A stretch of DNA of 64,000 nt from Rhodocollybia butyracea. Taxonomy: Eukaryota > Basidiomycota > Agaricomycetes > Agaricales > Omphalotaceae. The notes below the pieces were generated by a model. It saw only the letters and a program-made list of their open reading frames with translations. It was not told the origin of the DNA and did not search any database. Where the stretch lies: assembly GCA_015501585.1 (NCBI GenBank), contig JADNRY010000031.1:186001-250000 (forward strand), written 5' to 3'. Shown piece by piece: positions 1 through 11,700 of the stretch. Both the position numbers and the translations under genes were made by a program. Position 1 is the first letter of the stretch. Each line of letters starts with the position of its first letter.

Positions 1-796
1 GAAAAGAACGAACTAGTGACGCGACCTCGTTGTGCGGCAAGCCGGCAGCCGAAAAAATAGGGATTTTCTGGCCACGGGCGATAGAATTCATGGTATCGAT
101 GGTAGAGATACCCGTCTGTATCATTTCTTCGGGATATATACGAGAATAGGGGTTAATGGGGGAGCCTACATATCAATGTAAGTGAAAGGAAAGTACTGAG
201 AAAGGATGTTTTCGCACCATTGATATCAAGATAATCCTCGGCGAACACTTTGGGCCCATTATCAATTGGGTTACCAGAGCCGTTGAAAATCCGACCAAGC
301 ATGTCTTCTGCTACAGGTAGCTTCATGCTGCTTCCGGTGAACTCGACATGTGTAGCTTTGACATCAACTCCAGAAGTTCCCTCGAAGACCTGAACAATAG
401 CTTTCTTTCCCTGGACCTCAAGCACTTGGCCTCCTCGTTTGCTTCCATCTGGAAGGGTGAGTTGTACAATTTCGTTGTATGAAGGAAACTGAGTATTTGG
501 GTGGATGATGAGCAACAAATCTGTGGATCCAGAGAATTTCTACAGACCTTGACGTTGTCTAAAACAACCAGTGGCCTAAGACGGATATCATCAAAACTTT
601 TTTTACCGTGACAAACCAGTCATGCCCACCCGTTGATTGCAGACACAGTACGATAGTCTATCGCAAACATTAGTCGCTGAATATACTAAAGAGAAAACTA
701 CAGACCAAGATGAGGTTGTACGCGGTATTCTCTAGTCACCGCTGCAGCATTGATGGCAGCCATTTCCTTGTCGCTCAGACGAGGATCGTTGCCCAT
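1..796 (-). CDS. VMA2: V-type proton ATPase subunit B, N-terminal part (gene runs off the left edge)
   Basis: Non-catalytic nucleotide-binding B subunit of the V1 sector of the vacuolar H+-ATPase, which acidifies vacuole and Golgi. Start ATG at 796-794. Exons fit 706-796, 630-657, 548-575, 218-488 and from 165 leftwards; all junctions keep frame with GT..AG ends, several donors being the weak GTCTGT or GTGCGA. The N-terminus begins [12 protein letters not shown] and continues into the beta-barrel domain with [15 protein letters not shown] and [13 protein letters not shown], then [17 protein letters not shown] and [20 protein letters not shown], all family hallmarks. The last visible conserved stretch is [10 protein letters not shown]; an intron probably starts there. 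The first three exons are tiny. Family assignment is near certain; only the C-terminal two thirds are missing. Confidence 0.95.
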
Positions 797-1791
797 TTTC
801 GACGATTATTGATGAACAGCGTTCTGAGCGTTATGGTACAAGATTCACAAACCGCTCTAGTTGAAACGTAAAGCGATCCAGCGTCATAGAACGTGATACG
901 GTCCGCCGACCCTTTGCCATTCTTGCTCAGTCTTTCGCTTTTCCTCTCGTCGACTGCAGAGTCCATCACAAAGCTTAGTTGATTTGGTCCGCTTTCCGCA
1001 CCTCCGCCCTTAGTAGTACTATGAGTTCCACTGTATAAGTGATCACAGTATATATCAAGTCTACTATTTGCAACTTGGAATCCTAATATGTAGTAGGTAG
1101 GTTAACCGGCGTAGTCCGTTCCGTAGACCAAATGATATGATAACTTTGAGGTTTTTGAGTCAAGAGAGAAGCGTCTAGTTAAGCCTTTGAGGACCGAATA
1201 TACTGGCTGGCAGCCTGCACCGCAGGTACTTATGAGGATTTTCACCATCCATAGAAACCGAGAGGTGTACAGAACTTGAAGAAGCATCAATTTGGGTATC
1301 TGAACTACAGTGAAATTCTCAAAGGAGTTCAGATTCGTCTATCCTTATACAACACATCACCTTTCATAACTTAAGTACGCTCAAGTAACCTAAAACTGAC
1401 ACCGTCGTCATAATGCGGTTCAAACTAATAACTCACTGTGAGAGTTGGGTACGTGGCTAGCAGTCGACGAGACCGCCCAAAATAGCTAGCTGTCGTTGGT
1501 GATCGTTTGCATGTACCCCAAGAGCCAACCAACATCTCTGGCTGAAATCTGTCCTAATTCCATACCTTTCTGGCTCTGCTTTCGTCCAACGTTCTCAATA
1601 AGCATAACCCATTTACCTGTTCAGAGAAGATGGAGCGACAATCAACTACAATTGGTAGGCGCAAAACCTATGATATAGACCATCAACACAATATCATACA
1701 GTCGAGTGGTGAGTAGCGGGTTTCACAGGGTCTGAAACTCCAAAGATTACACATCAAAAGGGACTATGTACATTGCATTCTCGAGCGCCGG
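797..1791. other. intergenic stretch, no gene recognised
   Basis: About 1 kb between the 5' end of the V-ATPase B gene and the 3' end of the KH-domain gene. Both neighbours are on the minus strand. Only short open frames without recognisable motifs occur. It should hold the V-ATPase promoter next to 797 and the 3' UTR of the KH gene next to 1791. Confidence 0.5.
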
Positions 1792-3303
1792 TCACGCAGG
1801 CGGGGGCGGTGGGGGCGGAGCCTGAGCTTCAGGCGGAGGAGGAGGCGGAGGTGCTCCAGTTGAAGATGGATCGCTGCCAGGTGCAGCAGCTTCAAATCCT
1901 TGCGCTGCTTGCTGGGCATAGTACTGTCCATACTGCGCACCATACTGCTCTGCCTGTTTGGCCTGCTCTGCAACCCAAGCTTTGAATTCGGGTGAGTTTA
2001 CATCATATCCGTACGCAGCCCTGCAGGAAGTTGATTGGAGAGTAGATCTTGAAAACAACGGAAACTTACCAATAAGCAGCATATTGCTCTGCACTAGCCG
2101 CTGCAGGGGCAGCTCCCATACCCGACGCATCGGGTGGTGGAGGTTGACCTTCGCCACCCGGAGGCGGAGGCGGGGCATCACCAGGTGGCGGAGGTGCATA
2201 TTCACCGTATCCAGCTGGGGCTCCAGGTTGACCAGGCATGCCTCCGTAACCACCTTGAACTGAGGCAGCGTAGGCAGCGTATTGTTGCTGTGCCTGATGA
2301 AAGGTAATTAGTACGTGGACAGATTGCTAGGTCCTCAACGCAGTAAGCTCACTTGATGCAGTTCCATCTGCTGGGCCTGTACAACAGCTTGCATTTTCGC
2401 ATGTTCTGCACGGACGACCAGTAGTAGATCGTCGGTAAGAACTTTTGCTCGCGCTACTTGTGATTCTTCTGGGCCACTAGAAGCGAGAAATTATGAGTCA
2501 GTTGACAACACTAATGAGCCAACGCAGAAAATTCGGAGGGCCATCGAAGGGAATAAAGCTCACGTTATGTGTATATACAGCGGCTCGTCACTTTCCTGAC
2601 CTGTCTCCTGTTCTACGAAGCCTGATCCAACGCCCTTGATCTGTACACGAGTCCCAGTTTCCTGTTGGATGTATTTCACGAAAGTGCCCTATGTAACGCG
2701 TTAATAGATAGAACAAAATTAGGATCTCGAAACTCACACTAGGTCCGACAACCTTTGCCCTAACATTAAAGTTCCGTATGCTCTCCAAGCCCACAGGCAT
2801 CTTTTCCTCTGGCCATTTCCTTCGCCCAGCACCCCTGTCCTTCTTATCTTCAACCAAACTACCCATATCAATCGCTAACAACTCTTCAACTTTTTGTATG
2901 GCTTTATTAAGAACTTCTTTGGTCGGAGCCATAATATGCAGATACAAAGGTGGGTCTTTTTCTGTAGCTCGTGAACGAGTAGGATGCCATGTTCCTTTTG
3001 TTGATATTGATGCACCAGTTTGTTCTTGGATCTACAATAGCTGTAGTTACAAAGATGTAGGCAAAAGAAGCAAGCATTTACCTCTTGTTGTGTTGAGCTT
3101 TTACACAACATGTACCTATTTCTTGCATCGTTAATATCGATATCATGGGTAAACGCTGCGTCGTTGAGGCCAGTTCCACCCATTCCACCGCCTGAAGCAA
3201 ATTGAGCAGCGATTTTTGCAGCGATAGCTGCCGCAGCCGCAGCGGCCTCGGAGGCCTGTTTTGACGAGGACCCGCCGGCTGCAGGTGGTGTTGGGTCCGA
3301 CAT
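1792..3303 (-). CDS. KH-domain RNA-binding protein, KHDC4/BLOM7-like (pre-mRNA splicing)
   Basis: Six exons fit perfectly in frame: 3082-3303, 2738-3031, 2564-2688, 2353-2476, 2070-2293 and 1792-2020, giving 405 residues. The start MSDPTPPAAGG is followed by an alanine-rich helix-like stretch. A first KH-like module then carries DINDARNRYMLCKSSTQQE, TGASISTKGTWHP and DPPLYLHIMAPT. A second contains VKYIQQETGTRVQIKG and DEPLYIHITGPEE. The C-terminal third is low complexity: Ala/Gln/Tyr-rich repeats and runs of seven prolines ending at the stop (1794-1792). In animals the related protein associates with spliceosomal factors; a nuclear splicing role here is inferred from the family. The polyproline tail suggests SH3, WW or GYF partners. 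It is divergent from the farnesyltransferase gene across a 268 bp spacer. Confidence 0.85.
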
Positions 3304-3571
3304 GGCGAGAGAGAGGACTAGGTTAAAATATATTGTCACGGAGGTCGCGTCACCTGTCAGTCACGCAGAGTCGGTCCGCCGTGACCCGCTCGATAAAGTT
3401 AGCGCCCAAGAACAATAATGGTTCTCTACGAGTCTGATCGTTCGTTCTTTCTTTCTTTTTCTCAATCGCCACGAGCAAGCCCGGACGAAAAATCGAAGAT
3501 CCTTATCCATAACCAACCTTATTCTCCTGCGTGACTGGTTGATTCACAACGATATAACTCATTGTTTCACA
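3304..3571. promoter_or_regulatory. shared divergent promoter region (KH protein / farnesyltransferase beta)
   Basis: A 268 bp spacer separates two divergent starts (3303 minus, 3572 plus). It contains a pyrimidine-rich run (TTCTTTCTTTCTTTTTCTC around 3448-3467) shortly upstream of the plus-strand start, a common core-promoter feature in fungi. No TATA box is obvious. The promoter assignment comes from position only. Confidence 0.45.
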
Positions 3572-4931
3572 ATGGTCCACATTGATGACAACTACCCTAC
3601 TCCAACCTCTGCGGCACAAAAAGCTACATTGAAGCATCTTGTCAAGCCATATCCTTCCTCTGATTTGGCAGATACAAACCATTCGAAAATCTCACAAGGA
3701 ATACTCGACACTAACCTTCATCTCGGCTATCTCGGCCGACATCTCCTCCAAGGGCTTCCTGCCCGCTATGTTTCTCAAGATGCATCTCAGCCATGGCTCT
3801 TATTCTGGAGTCTGCAGAGTCTAAGTTTGCTAAAAGTAGAACTCGACGAAGGGAATAAAAAAAGAGTTGGAGACACTGTCATTAGTATGCAGGTAGATCA
3901 AACAATTCATTGTTCAGTTCAAATCGTTTATGCTTTTTTTCCAAAGGATACCTCCGCAGGAGGCTTTGGTGGAGGACCAGGCCAGGCTGCACATCTTCTT
4001 CCGACTTATGCGGCAGTTTGTGCCCTAGCTATCGCCGGTTCCCCGTCCCATTTTGCACAGATCGATCGCGCCGCGTTATATCGCTTTTACCTTTCCCTCA
4101 AGGAACCTGATGGATCCTTCAGAGTATCCGCAAATGGGGAAGTAGATGTACGCGGTGTGTATTGCTTGCTTTCCACTGCAAAATTAACTGGAATAATAAC
4201 GCCGGAGCTGGTCAAAGGGACCAAAGAGTGGATCCAGGCATGCCAGACTTATGAAGGTGGTTTCGCAAGTGGTGCTCTCGGTGTTGGGCATGGATCACAA
4301 AGTGCCCCTTTGGGAGAGGCCCATGGAGGCTATACATTTTGTGCTCTCGCCGCTTGGGTATTGCTCGAAGCTGAATTTCCTTCCTCGCCTTCTGATCCAA
4401 AACTCAACTTGGGGTCGCTTCGTCGGTGGCTCGTCAACATGCAGGGATCTGAAGATGAGCTATATGGCTTCCGCGGACGGACGAACAAACTCGTTGATGG
4501 GTGTTACTCGTGGTGGGTTGGTGGATGTTTTCCATTGCTTGATACCCTCGACAGATTGGATGGGAGGGTCCAAGCAGACGCGGAGCTAGAGGAACAAATA
4601 TGGAATCCAGAAGGTCTAAAAGAGTACATTTTATTTGCTGCCCAACATTCGGCAGGCGGACTCAGGGATAAACCACCGAAGTAAGTGATTCAGCTGAGGT
4701 GTTTTAGATTATGGATACTCAAGGATCCACTTGAATAGGACATCGGATCTCTATCACACGCTATACTGTCTCGCTGGGCTATCGGCTGCCGAGTATTCCA
4801 TCCAGTCCTTCTCTTCAACTCCCCAGTCTTCAGCCTTGAATGCAACTGACCCTCTGTTTAACTTGACTCGCACGCATGCAGAGGGAATGATAGAATATTT
4901 CCGGAGCGGTGAGAGGAAAGAATTCAGATAG
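3572..4931 (+). CDS. RAM1: protein farnesyltransferase subunit beta
   Basis: Catalytic, zinc-binding beta subunit that, with the alpha subunit, transfers farnesyl to CaaX cysteines of Ras/Rho-type proteins and mating pheromones. Exons 3572-3892, 3947-4680 and 4739-4931 give 415 residues. The 54 nt first intron has no stop and is a multiple of three, so the unspliced frame is also open; removing it joins the conserved GGFGGGPGQ repeat correctly. Prenyltransferase alpha-alpha repeats are visible: GGFGGGPGQAAHLLPTYAA, DVRGVYCLLSTAKLT, EAHGGYTFCALAAW and LVDGCYSWWVGGCFPLL. The D and C of LVDGC and the H of DLYHTLYCLAG fit the three zinc ligands. Relevant in mushrooms to lipopeptide pheromone processing. 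The length matches the family. Confidence 0.95.
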
Positions 4932-5058
4932 CTCATATGATGCGTGGATACAAGTAGAACGAGCAATGTCGAGCGTTATCATATAATACATGTAAAGAAA
5001 TTTTCCAACGTGCTACTTGTGGTCGTCACTTGATAGCAATTACCTGCAGTCTAAGTAT

Positions 5059-5140
5059 GCATTAATGGGGTAGTGGTAACCTGGGTCGTTGCCACGTGCT
5101 TATGCTCGACCCGCCGGGGGTTCGATTCCCTCTTAATGCA
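5059..5140 (+). tRNA. tRNA-Gly (anticodon GCC) with an 11 nt intron
   Basis: A complete cloverleaf folds by eye. The acceptor stem GCATTAA pairs with TTAATGC (5133-5139) plus discriminator A. The D arm is GGGT..ACCT, the anticodon stem GGTCG/CGACC, the variable loop CGCC, and the T arm GGGGG-TTCGATT-CCCTC. The loop reads TT-GCC-A, so the anticodon is GCC at 5091-5093. An 11 nt intron (5095-5105) sits one base 3' of the anticodon, the canonical nuclear position. Without it the tRNA is 71 nt, usual for tRNA-Gly. A- and B-box promoters are internal, and a T4 pol III terminator follows at about 5153-5156. Confidence 0.93.
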
Positions 5141-5392
5141 ATGTGCCAATCTCTTTTGTGCTTTTTGTTTAATTACCAATGAAGATTTAGTATTTCCACA
5201 AAAATTGAATAAAACGTAGCAGCATCTCTCATTGTTTACTATTCTGAGTTAACTAGAAGCTTAGTGTGTAGTTCCCTTTGAAGACCACTGCTTCTGAAGT
5301 CACTGGGCTTAGAGTCGGCATGATGGTCGACTTGGATTCAGTCACCCTTGAGCCTATTAACCGCTGACTGAAGGATCCTTAGTGACGATAAA
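5141..5392. other. short intergenic region with pol III terminator
   Basis: Contains the T runs that should end tRNA transcription (TCTTTT near 5151, TTTTT near 5162) and the 3' UTR of the convergent minus-strand Prp6 gene. No other gene is visible. Confidence 0.5.
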
Positions 5393-8300
5393 CTATTGTA
5401 ACACGTCTGCCACCATCTCCAAAATCTCCTTAATACTCTTCCCATTGTTCTTTAAATCCTTCGCTATTGCCTGCCATACAAGCCCATGATGGGGTTCAGC
5501 AGCTAGACATTTAATGCGCACTTCTTCCCGATGTTCCTAAAAAAGGTCAATGATGAGGACGAATACACCACATGATAACGCGATCCTGACCTCCGTCCCA
5601 TGTTGCCGCTCAAACTTCAGCCACCACCCCCAGAGATCACCAATGTCCGCACCAGTGTCCACGGAATCGTCAGGCCGAGGGGGAACAGCTCTTTGGAACC
5701 ACTGCCGCGCCTTTTCGATTTTCCGTTCAGTCCAGAATAGGCGCGCAACGGTACAAATGATCAAAGGATTATCATTGCTCTTTTTCAGCGCGTCGAGTGC
5801 CCGCGTCTTTCGCTGAGGACGAGGCTCCAACCAAATCGACATTGTCCATAAGAGACCGGACGTTGGACAATCTTGTAGCGCTCGAGCAAGCATGGCTTTC
5901 GCCTGCGCTGCACCACCGGAACGTTCCTCGACACCAACAGCTTCGGCCCAGATAAGTTCGTGAGAAGGATTGACCTGACGAGCTTTTTCCAGTAATGCAC
6001 GAGCTTTGATACTCTTCCCATCCGCTTCTTCAAGACGACTGGCAAGAATCCACAAGGTAGGCTCTTTGGGACATATCTTGAACCCTGCGGCGAACGATGC
6101 TCGAGCGGCAGAAAACTTATTCTGAGATTGATATATCTGCCCTTGGATCATGTAGAATTTCGCAAACTTGGGGAACTTTTTGAGCGCGGTATCCAGCGTT
6201 TCCAACGCAGCGTCGAGTTGGCCTTGCTGTCGCTCAAACGTAGCAGATTTCATCCAAATCTACAAAATAAAATTCAGGGTATGAACGTGTCGTTGACCAA
6301 GAAACATACCCTTTCAGTATCAGCCGTGATTCTTGCTCGAATCAGAAGTTCTCTTGCAACATCGAGATGACCGTTTTCCGCCTCCAATTTCACGGCGGCT
6401 AACCAAATCTGCTCGCTTTCCTTGTTGGCATCAAAGGCAGTGGCGAGCACGTCCCTCGCACCCTGGACGTTACCCGCAAGCCAGCGTTCCTTGGCTGCCA
6501 TAAGCCACAGTACTTCCGCCTGAGGGCAGTGCTTCACAGCTTCGGTTAGAATAGTATCAAGACTCTCACTAGTTCCATGAGCCTTCTCCAACCCTGCCGC
6601 CCGTATCCAGAGGTTTTTCTTGTCAGGAAAAACTTTCAGCGCATACGCCAGCACCGCCCTAGCCGTCCCGACCATATTCCTGCTCAGCGCGCCCTCGGCA
6701 TCATCAATCCATGTGTCTAAACGATCTTCTTCTTCCACATCCATCACGATAGTAGCTTTCACGATGGCATCCGAAGTCAGAACACTGCCCTGCGTTTCGC
6801 ACTTTTCCGCCTCCTTCAGCCACTGCTCGCGAGTGAGTAATACACCATGTCGCCGTAACTCGCGTACTCCAGCCTCGATAGTCTTGTCCACCAGATCCAG
6901 TGCCTTTTTCTTATCGGCTTCAGCCTTTTCGGGGCCCATCAGCGACGCCTCCTGCTCCAAAAGTCTTCCGGCTGCGATCCAAATTTCATGTGAGGTAGGA
7001 ATAGCTTTACGGGCCTTGTTAAGGACGGCTTTCGCTTTGTCAAGAGTTTCTAACTGAGCGAGAGCAAGCCATAGTTCGACTGAAAGCGGGATGACTTCCA
7101 CAGCACGGGATAAAAGTACTCGGGCGTCAGAAGGTGAGGTCTCAAGGTTGACAGTCTCTTTCCAAAGTCGAACTGAGTTAGGAATATGCTCCAGGGCTGT
7201 TATGAAAACAACATCAGTGAAGAAAATGATTATTATAGTAGGAAAATATACCCTTTCGAAGTACTCGACGCTTGGCCTTGACATCATGTTCGAGATCTGC
7301 AGCAGCTAGCCAGATCTTCACACTTTGCCCAACGTGTTGAACGGCGTTGGCGAATATCACTTTAGCGTCTTCGTTGTTCTAGAGGAGAAAAATCAGATAC
7401 TTTTTGAAGCCACAAAAAGATGGAATACATACATGTAACCGAGCAGCTTCCAACCAGACGTCTTCGCTCTTTGAACACTGTTCACACCCCTGCTTGATCA
7501 ATTTCCGAGCAGCTACCATACGGCCAGCATGCTCTTCCAAACAAGCAGCAGCGATCCATCCTGGTGCATGTTTTGGATTTGATTTGATTAGAGAGTCAAA
7601 GAGCATACGTGCTCGCTTGATATCACCGATTTCAGCATCAGACTTTAGTATAACGCTGTTGAGTGAAGTAAGATATCCCTTGGGATCCACGGATGTGGAA
7701 AGACCAGAAGTCGTGGATGTGCCAGATACCTGTTGAGACGGATTAGAAGGAAAGTTTGAACGCCTCCGTCTACTCACCTGGTCAAGTTTAAGCGACAAGA
7801 TTTTGTCTCGAGCTTGACCTATTTCAACGAAATTGGTTGGCCCCGAGTCAGCAGATGTCATAAGTCCACCAGCCTAGACAGAAAATCATATTAGTCAGAA
7901 GATGAAACAGTGGATGTCCTGCGCACCTGCTGCTGCATCGGATCCAAAGAGTTTTCATACTCTCCTCTAGCCCGGTCACCGACAAGGATACTATCAGATA
8001 CGGCATAGGACCTCTCGTACTTTGGCCGTTTCTTTTTGGTGAGATTTCCGACTTCCGGTATGCTCTCCCACTCCTCATCGGTGACAGCAGAAAGCCCTCT
8101 TTTCAAGTCGGCGAATTGCTGCTGGATTTTAGGCCTTTCCGCACGATGTTTCGCTAGTTGTTCTTGCTCTTGAGCCTCCCTGGATAGTAAAAGAGAAACG
8201 ATGAAAGAAATGTCGGAAAAGAGATGCATCAACTAACCGAGAAGAGCACACACCTGCGTGCCTTACGTCGCGCATCCATGGCTGCATCAACAGCCTCATA

Positions 8301-8680
8301 TATCTTATCCGCTTCTTCATCATCCTGTTCATATGCAGTTCCAGCAAAAAGACCGTATTCATTGTCTGGGTCTTGAAATTGTTCTGGATCAACTTCGGCT
8401 TCCTCTCCTCGTTTGGCTTGGGCCTCGCTGAAAGATGTAGATTAGGATAAAAAGTTCTGAGACTTGTGAATAATTACGCACGCAATCACTTCTGCTGAAG
8501 GGCCCTCACGGGCTGGGCCGATATCTGAACGGGTGGTGAAACCCGAAGCACTAAAAATTTGTGAAAATCTTATAGATTCTATCCAGAGTTCACTTACCCA
8601 CGACCAAGACCTGCAACATAGGATGCAGGCGCTGGCATCGACAGGAATGCCAGCTTGTTCGTTTTGTTGTTTGCAGCCAT
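5393..8680 (-). CDS. PRP6: pre-mRNA-splicing factor Prp6 (U5 snRNP / tri-snRNP bridging protein, HAT repeats)
   Basis: Scaffold of the U4/U6.U5 tri-snRNP in the nucleus. Start ATG at 8680 (MAANNKTNKLAFLSMPAP), stop TAG at 5395-5393, at least eight exons. The N-terminus has the PRP1/Prp6 N domain: ASGFTTRSDIGPAREGPS, then acidic DNEYGLFAGTAYEQDDEEAD and KPKYERSYAVSDSILVG-like text. The rest is a long array of HAT/TPR-like repeats with the W..A..LE pattern, for example WIAAACLEEHAGRM, WLALAQLETLDKA, WLMAAKERWLAG and LWILASRLEEADGKS. The terminal exon encodes EHREEVRIKCLAAEPHHG and ends IKEILEMVADVLQ. No frame problem was seen. It starts only 92 bp from the divergent Kre33 start. Confidence 0.95.
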
Positions 8681-8772
8681 AACTGATGAAGGTACTTCGC
8701 AAGGTACAAGTACCAAGTGAGGAATTAGCGCCTTTCGGCAATTCAACCGGCATTTTTTTCCACTTTCCCCTC
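8681..8772. promoter_or_regulatory. 92 bp divergent promoter between Prp6 and Kre33/NAT10
   Basis: The two start codons (8680 minus, 8773 plus) are separated by 92 bp, so 5' UTRs and core promoter elements must overlap or be extremely short. No TATA box is seen. Both products act in nuclear RNA biogenesis, which is compatible with co-expression from one bidirectional promoter; that is inference. Confidence 0.55.
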
Positions 8773-11700
8773 ATGCGCAAACAACTTGACCCTCGCATAC
8801 CTATTCTTGTCAATAATAATGTTGCAAAAAATCATCGGTCATTCATCGTGCTTGTAGGAGACAAAGGCCGGGACCAAATCGTCAACTTGCATTTCTTGCT
8901 CTCTCAGGCAAGAGTGAGTGCTCGGCCTTCTGTACTATGGTGTTATAAGAAAGATTTGGGCTTCACGACGTGAGTTTTTTTGGATCCTAGAGTCTATGCT
9001 TCACTCTCATCTCCCTTCCCTTCAGTCACCGCAAGAAACGAGAAGCCAAGATAAAACGCGATGTAAAGCGCGGAATCCGTGAACCAAATGACCAGGATCC
9101 TTTTGAAATTTTCGTCACTGTGACAGACATCCGCTACAACTACTACAAAGAATCTCATAAAATTCTGGGTCATACCTATGGAATGCTTGTGCTGCAGGAT
9201 TTCGAAGCCCTCACTCCAAATCTCCTCGCACGGACGGTAGAAACAGTAGAAGGCGGTGGACTTGTAGTTTTGCTTTTGAAAACTATGAACAGTTTAAGAC
9301 AACTGTATACCATGGGAATGGATGTCCATGCTCGGTACAGGACAGAATCTAGTGGCGAAGTGAAACCGAGGTTCAATGAACGATTTATCCTATCTCTCGC
9401 TGCATGTCCTGACTGTCTGTTCCTCGATGACGAATTGAATGTGCTTCCGATATCTAAAGGGAAGGATATCGAACCTCTACAGGAGCAGAGTGGGAAAGGA
9501 ACAACCAAAATTCAGGAGGATCTGGAACTGAAAGAACTTAAGAGCTCGCTCGAAGGGACTGTTCCTGCCGGACCTCTAGTTGCATTAGCAAAAACGACAG
9601 ATCAAGCTCGAGCATTGCTCACTTTTGTCAATTCCCTGATCACTTCGTCCGATCCATCTTCATCTTCCAACCCTCGTCATCCCTTTCATCCGCTCTAAAT
9701 ACCACGACTACTCTTCTCGCTGCTCGGGGTCGAGGAAAATCATCCGCCCTCGGTCTTGCTTTGGCCGCTGCGGTTCATGCAGGATATGCCAACATTTTTA
9801 TCACTTCTCCAGCTCCAGATAACCTTCAAACGGCTTGGGAGTTCCTTTTTAAAGGTCTCGATGCCCTTGGCTGGGAGGAACATCTAGATTATGACATTCT
9901 CCAGGCAGCAAACGATCTCTCTTCATTTGGGAATGGGGCAGATGAAGCAGCCGAAAGTGGGCCCGCTCATGGAAAGGGAGATGGAGGGAAGAAACCCATT
10001 GTCCGGGTAAACATTTTCCGTAACCCTACGCATCGTCAGACCATTCAGTACATCGATCCTCGAGACGCTCATGTCCTAGGACAAGCGGAACTTCTTATCA
10101 TTGATGAAGCTGCTGCTATCCCACTTACTGTTGTCCGCAACCTTTTGGGCCCGGCAATGGCGAAAGGTAGTGCTTCTGCCGGCGGTTACGCGGTGTGGTT
10201 GGCAAGTACTGTGAATGGGTACGAAGGAACTGGGAGGAGCCTCAGTTTGAAATTAATCCAGCAGCTGAGAGAGAATTCAAGCTCTGGCCCGCCGACCAAA
10301 GGAGACAGTGGAAAGGGCAAGCCTTCAAGTGGCGGGGGTCGAACATTGAGCGAAGTCAAACTAACTACTCCCATTCGATATGCCCCTGGAGATGAAATCG
10401 AGAAATGGTTAAATACTCTACTATGTTTGGATGTTTCCTCGTCTTCTAGTATGCCATTTTTTTCGCTTGCATATCAGACTCACATCTAACATACTTTCTC
10501 AGCGCCTTCGCCCTTTTCGACCCTTCCTCATCCATCCCTCTGTACTTTATACCACATCAACCGTGACACCCTCTTCTCCTTCCATCCCGCCTCCGAAGCC
10601 TTCCTTCAACGGATCATGTCACTTTACGTGGCTAGTCACTACAAAAATCAACCCAACGATCTCCAACTCATGAGCGATGCTCCAGGCCATGAGCTATTCG
10701 TCCTCCTTCCTCCACTCAACACTGAAAACAAAGACGACGAGGCCGATGTCCTCCCCACCCACTCGCCGTGATTCAAGTCGCTTTCGAGGGTCGTATCTCT
10801 CGAGAATCCATTCTTTCGTCTTTATCACGAGGACTTCGCGCTGGCGGAGACCTTATACCGTGGCTCATCACACAACAATACCAGGAAACAAAGTTTGCGG
10901 AGTTGAGTGGAGCCCGGATCGTGCGAGTCGCTGTTGGGGAGGGGGTTGGTGGTGTAAGTTTATCTTTCGCCTTTGTTTTTCTGTCTCATGTTTCTCTACA
11001 TAGATGGGCTATGGAAGTCGTTCAATCCACTGCCTAAACGCGTACTACAGTGGAGAGTATTTTAACCTGGACGAGCCAGAACCTGAGAACGCCGCAGACC
11101 TCCAGGATCAAGGGAATGAAATAAGTGATCATGTAGGTATCATCCATCATTTATGATTCTTTTTGCTCAAATTTGAATTTTCAGAAGAAATCAACTTTAC
11201 TTACCGAACGAATCGCTGTGCGGGCACCAAATACTATGCCGCCTCTCCTGCAGCGCTTATCCGAAAGACGGCCTGAAAAATTGGACTACCTAGGAGTTTC
11301 ATATGGCTTAACAGGCCCTTTACTGAGGTTTGTCCCATCCAATCAATTTATTTAGCTACAACGCTCATTCACTGGATCCCAGATTCTGGAAGCGCCTTTC
11401 CTTCGTACCTCTATACATTCGCCACACACCAAGTGATCTCACTGGTGAACACACTTGTGTCATGACCCGCGGTTTAAACAGCTCCACAGACGCTGAGATG
11501 GAATGGCTGGGAGAATTTGCAGTTGGTTAGTTAGCTGCCTCCAGCATTTTCCCGTCAAAGCCTAACCTTCGATCCAATAGATTTTCGAACTCGGCTGCTC
11601 ACTCTCCTATCGTTCCCCAAGTTCCGCGAATTTGGAAGCGTATTGGGACTCAGTGTACTCGAAGCGATAAATAACAACTCGAACGTCAAAGCCGTTGATT

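Noticed and set aside
1773..1985. Plus-strand open frame over the polyproline tail of the KH gene
   Set aside because: Mirror of a low-complexity GC-rich coding stretch.
3893..3946. Continuous 381-codon open frame of the farnesyltransferase gene taken as unspliced
   Set aside because: The 54 nt segment has GT..AG ends and removes non-conserved residues in front of the GGFGGGPGQ repeat; it is a stop-free intron of length divisible by three.
6620..7057. 145-codon plus-strand open frame inside Prp6
   Set aside because: Antisense shadow of the HAT-repeat coding sequence; no motifs of its own.
9176..9508. Minus-strand 110-codon frame inside Kre33
   Set aside because: Antisense of conserved N-terminal coding sequence.
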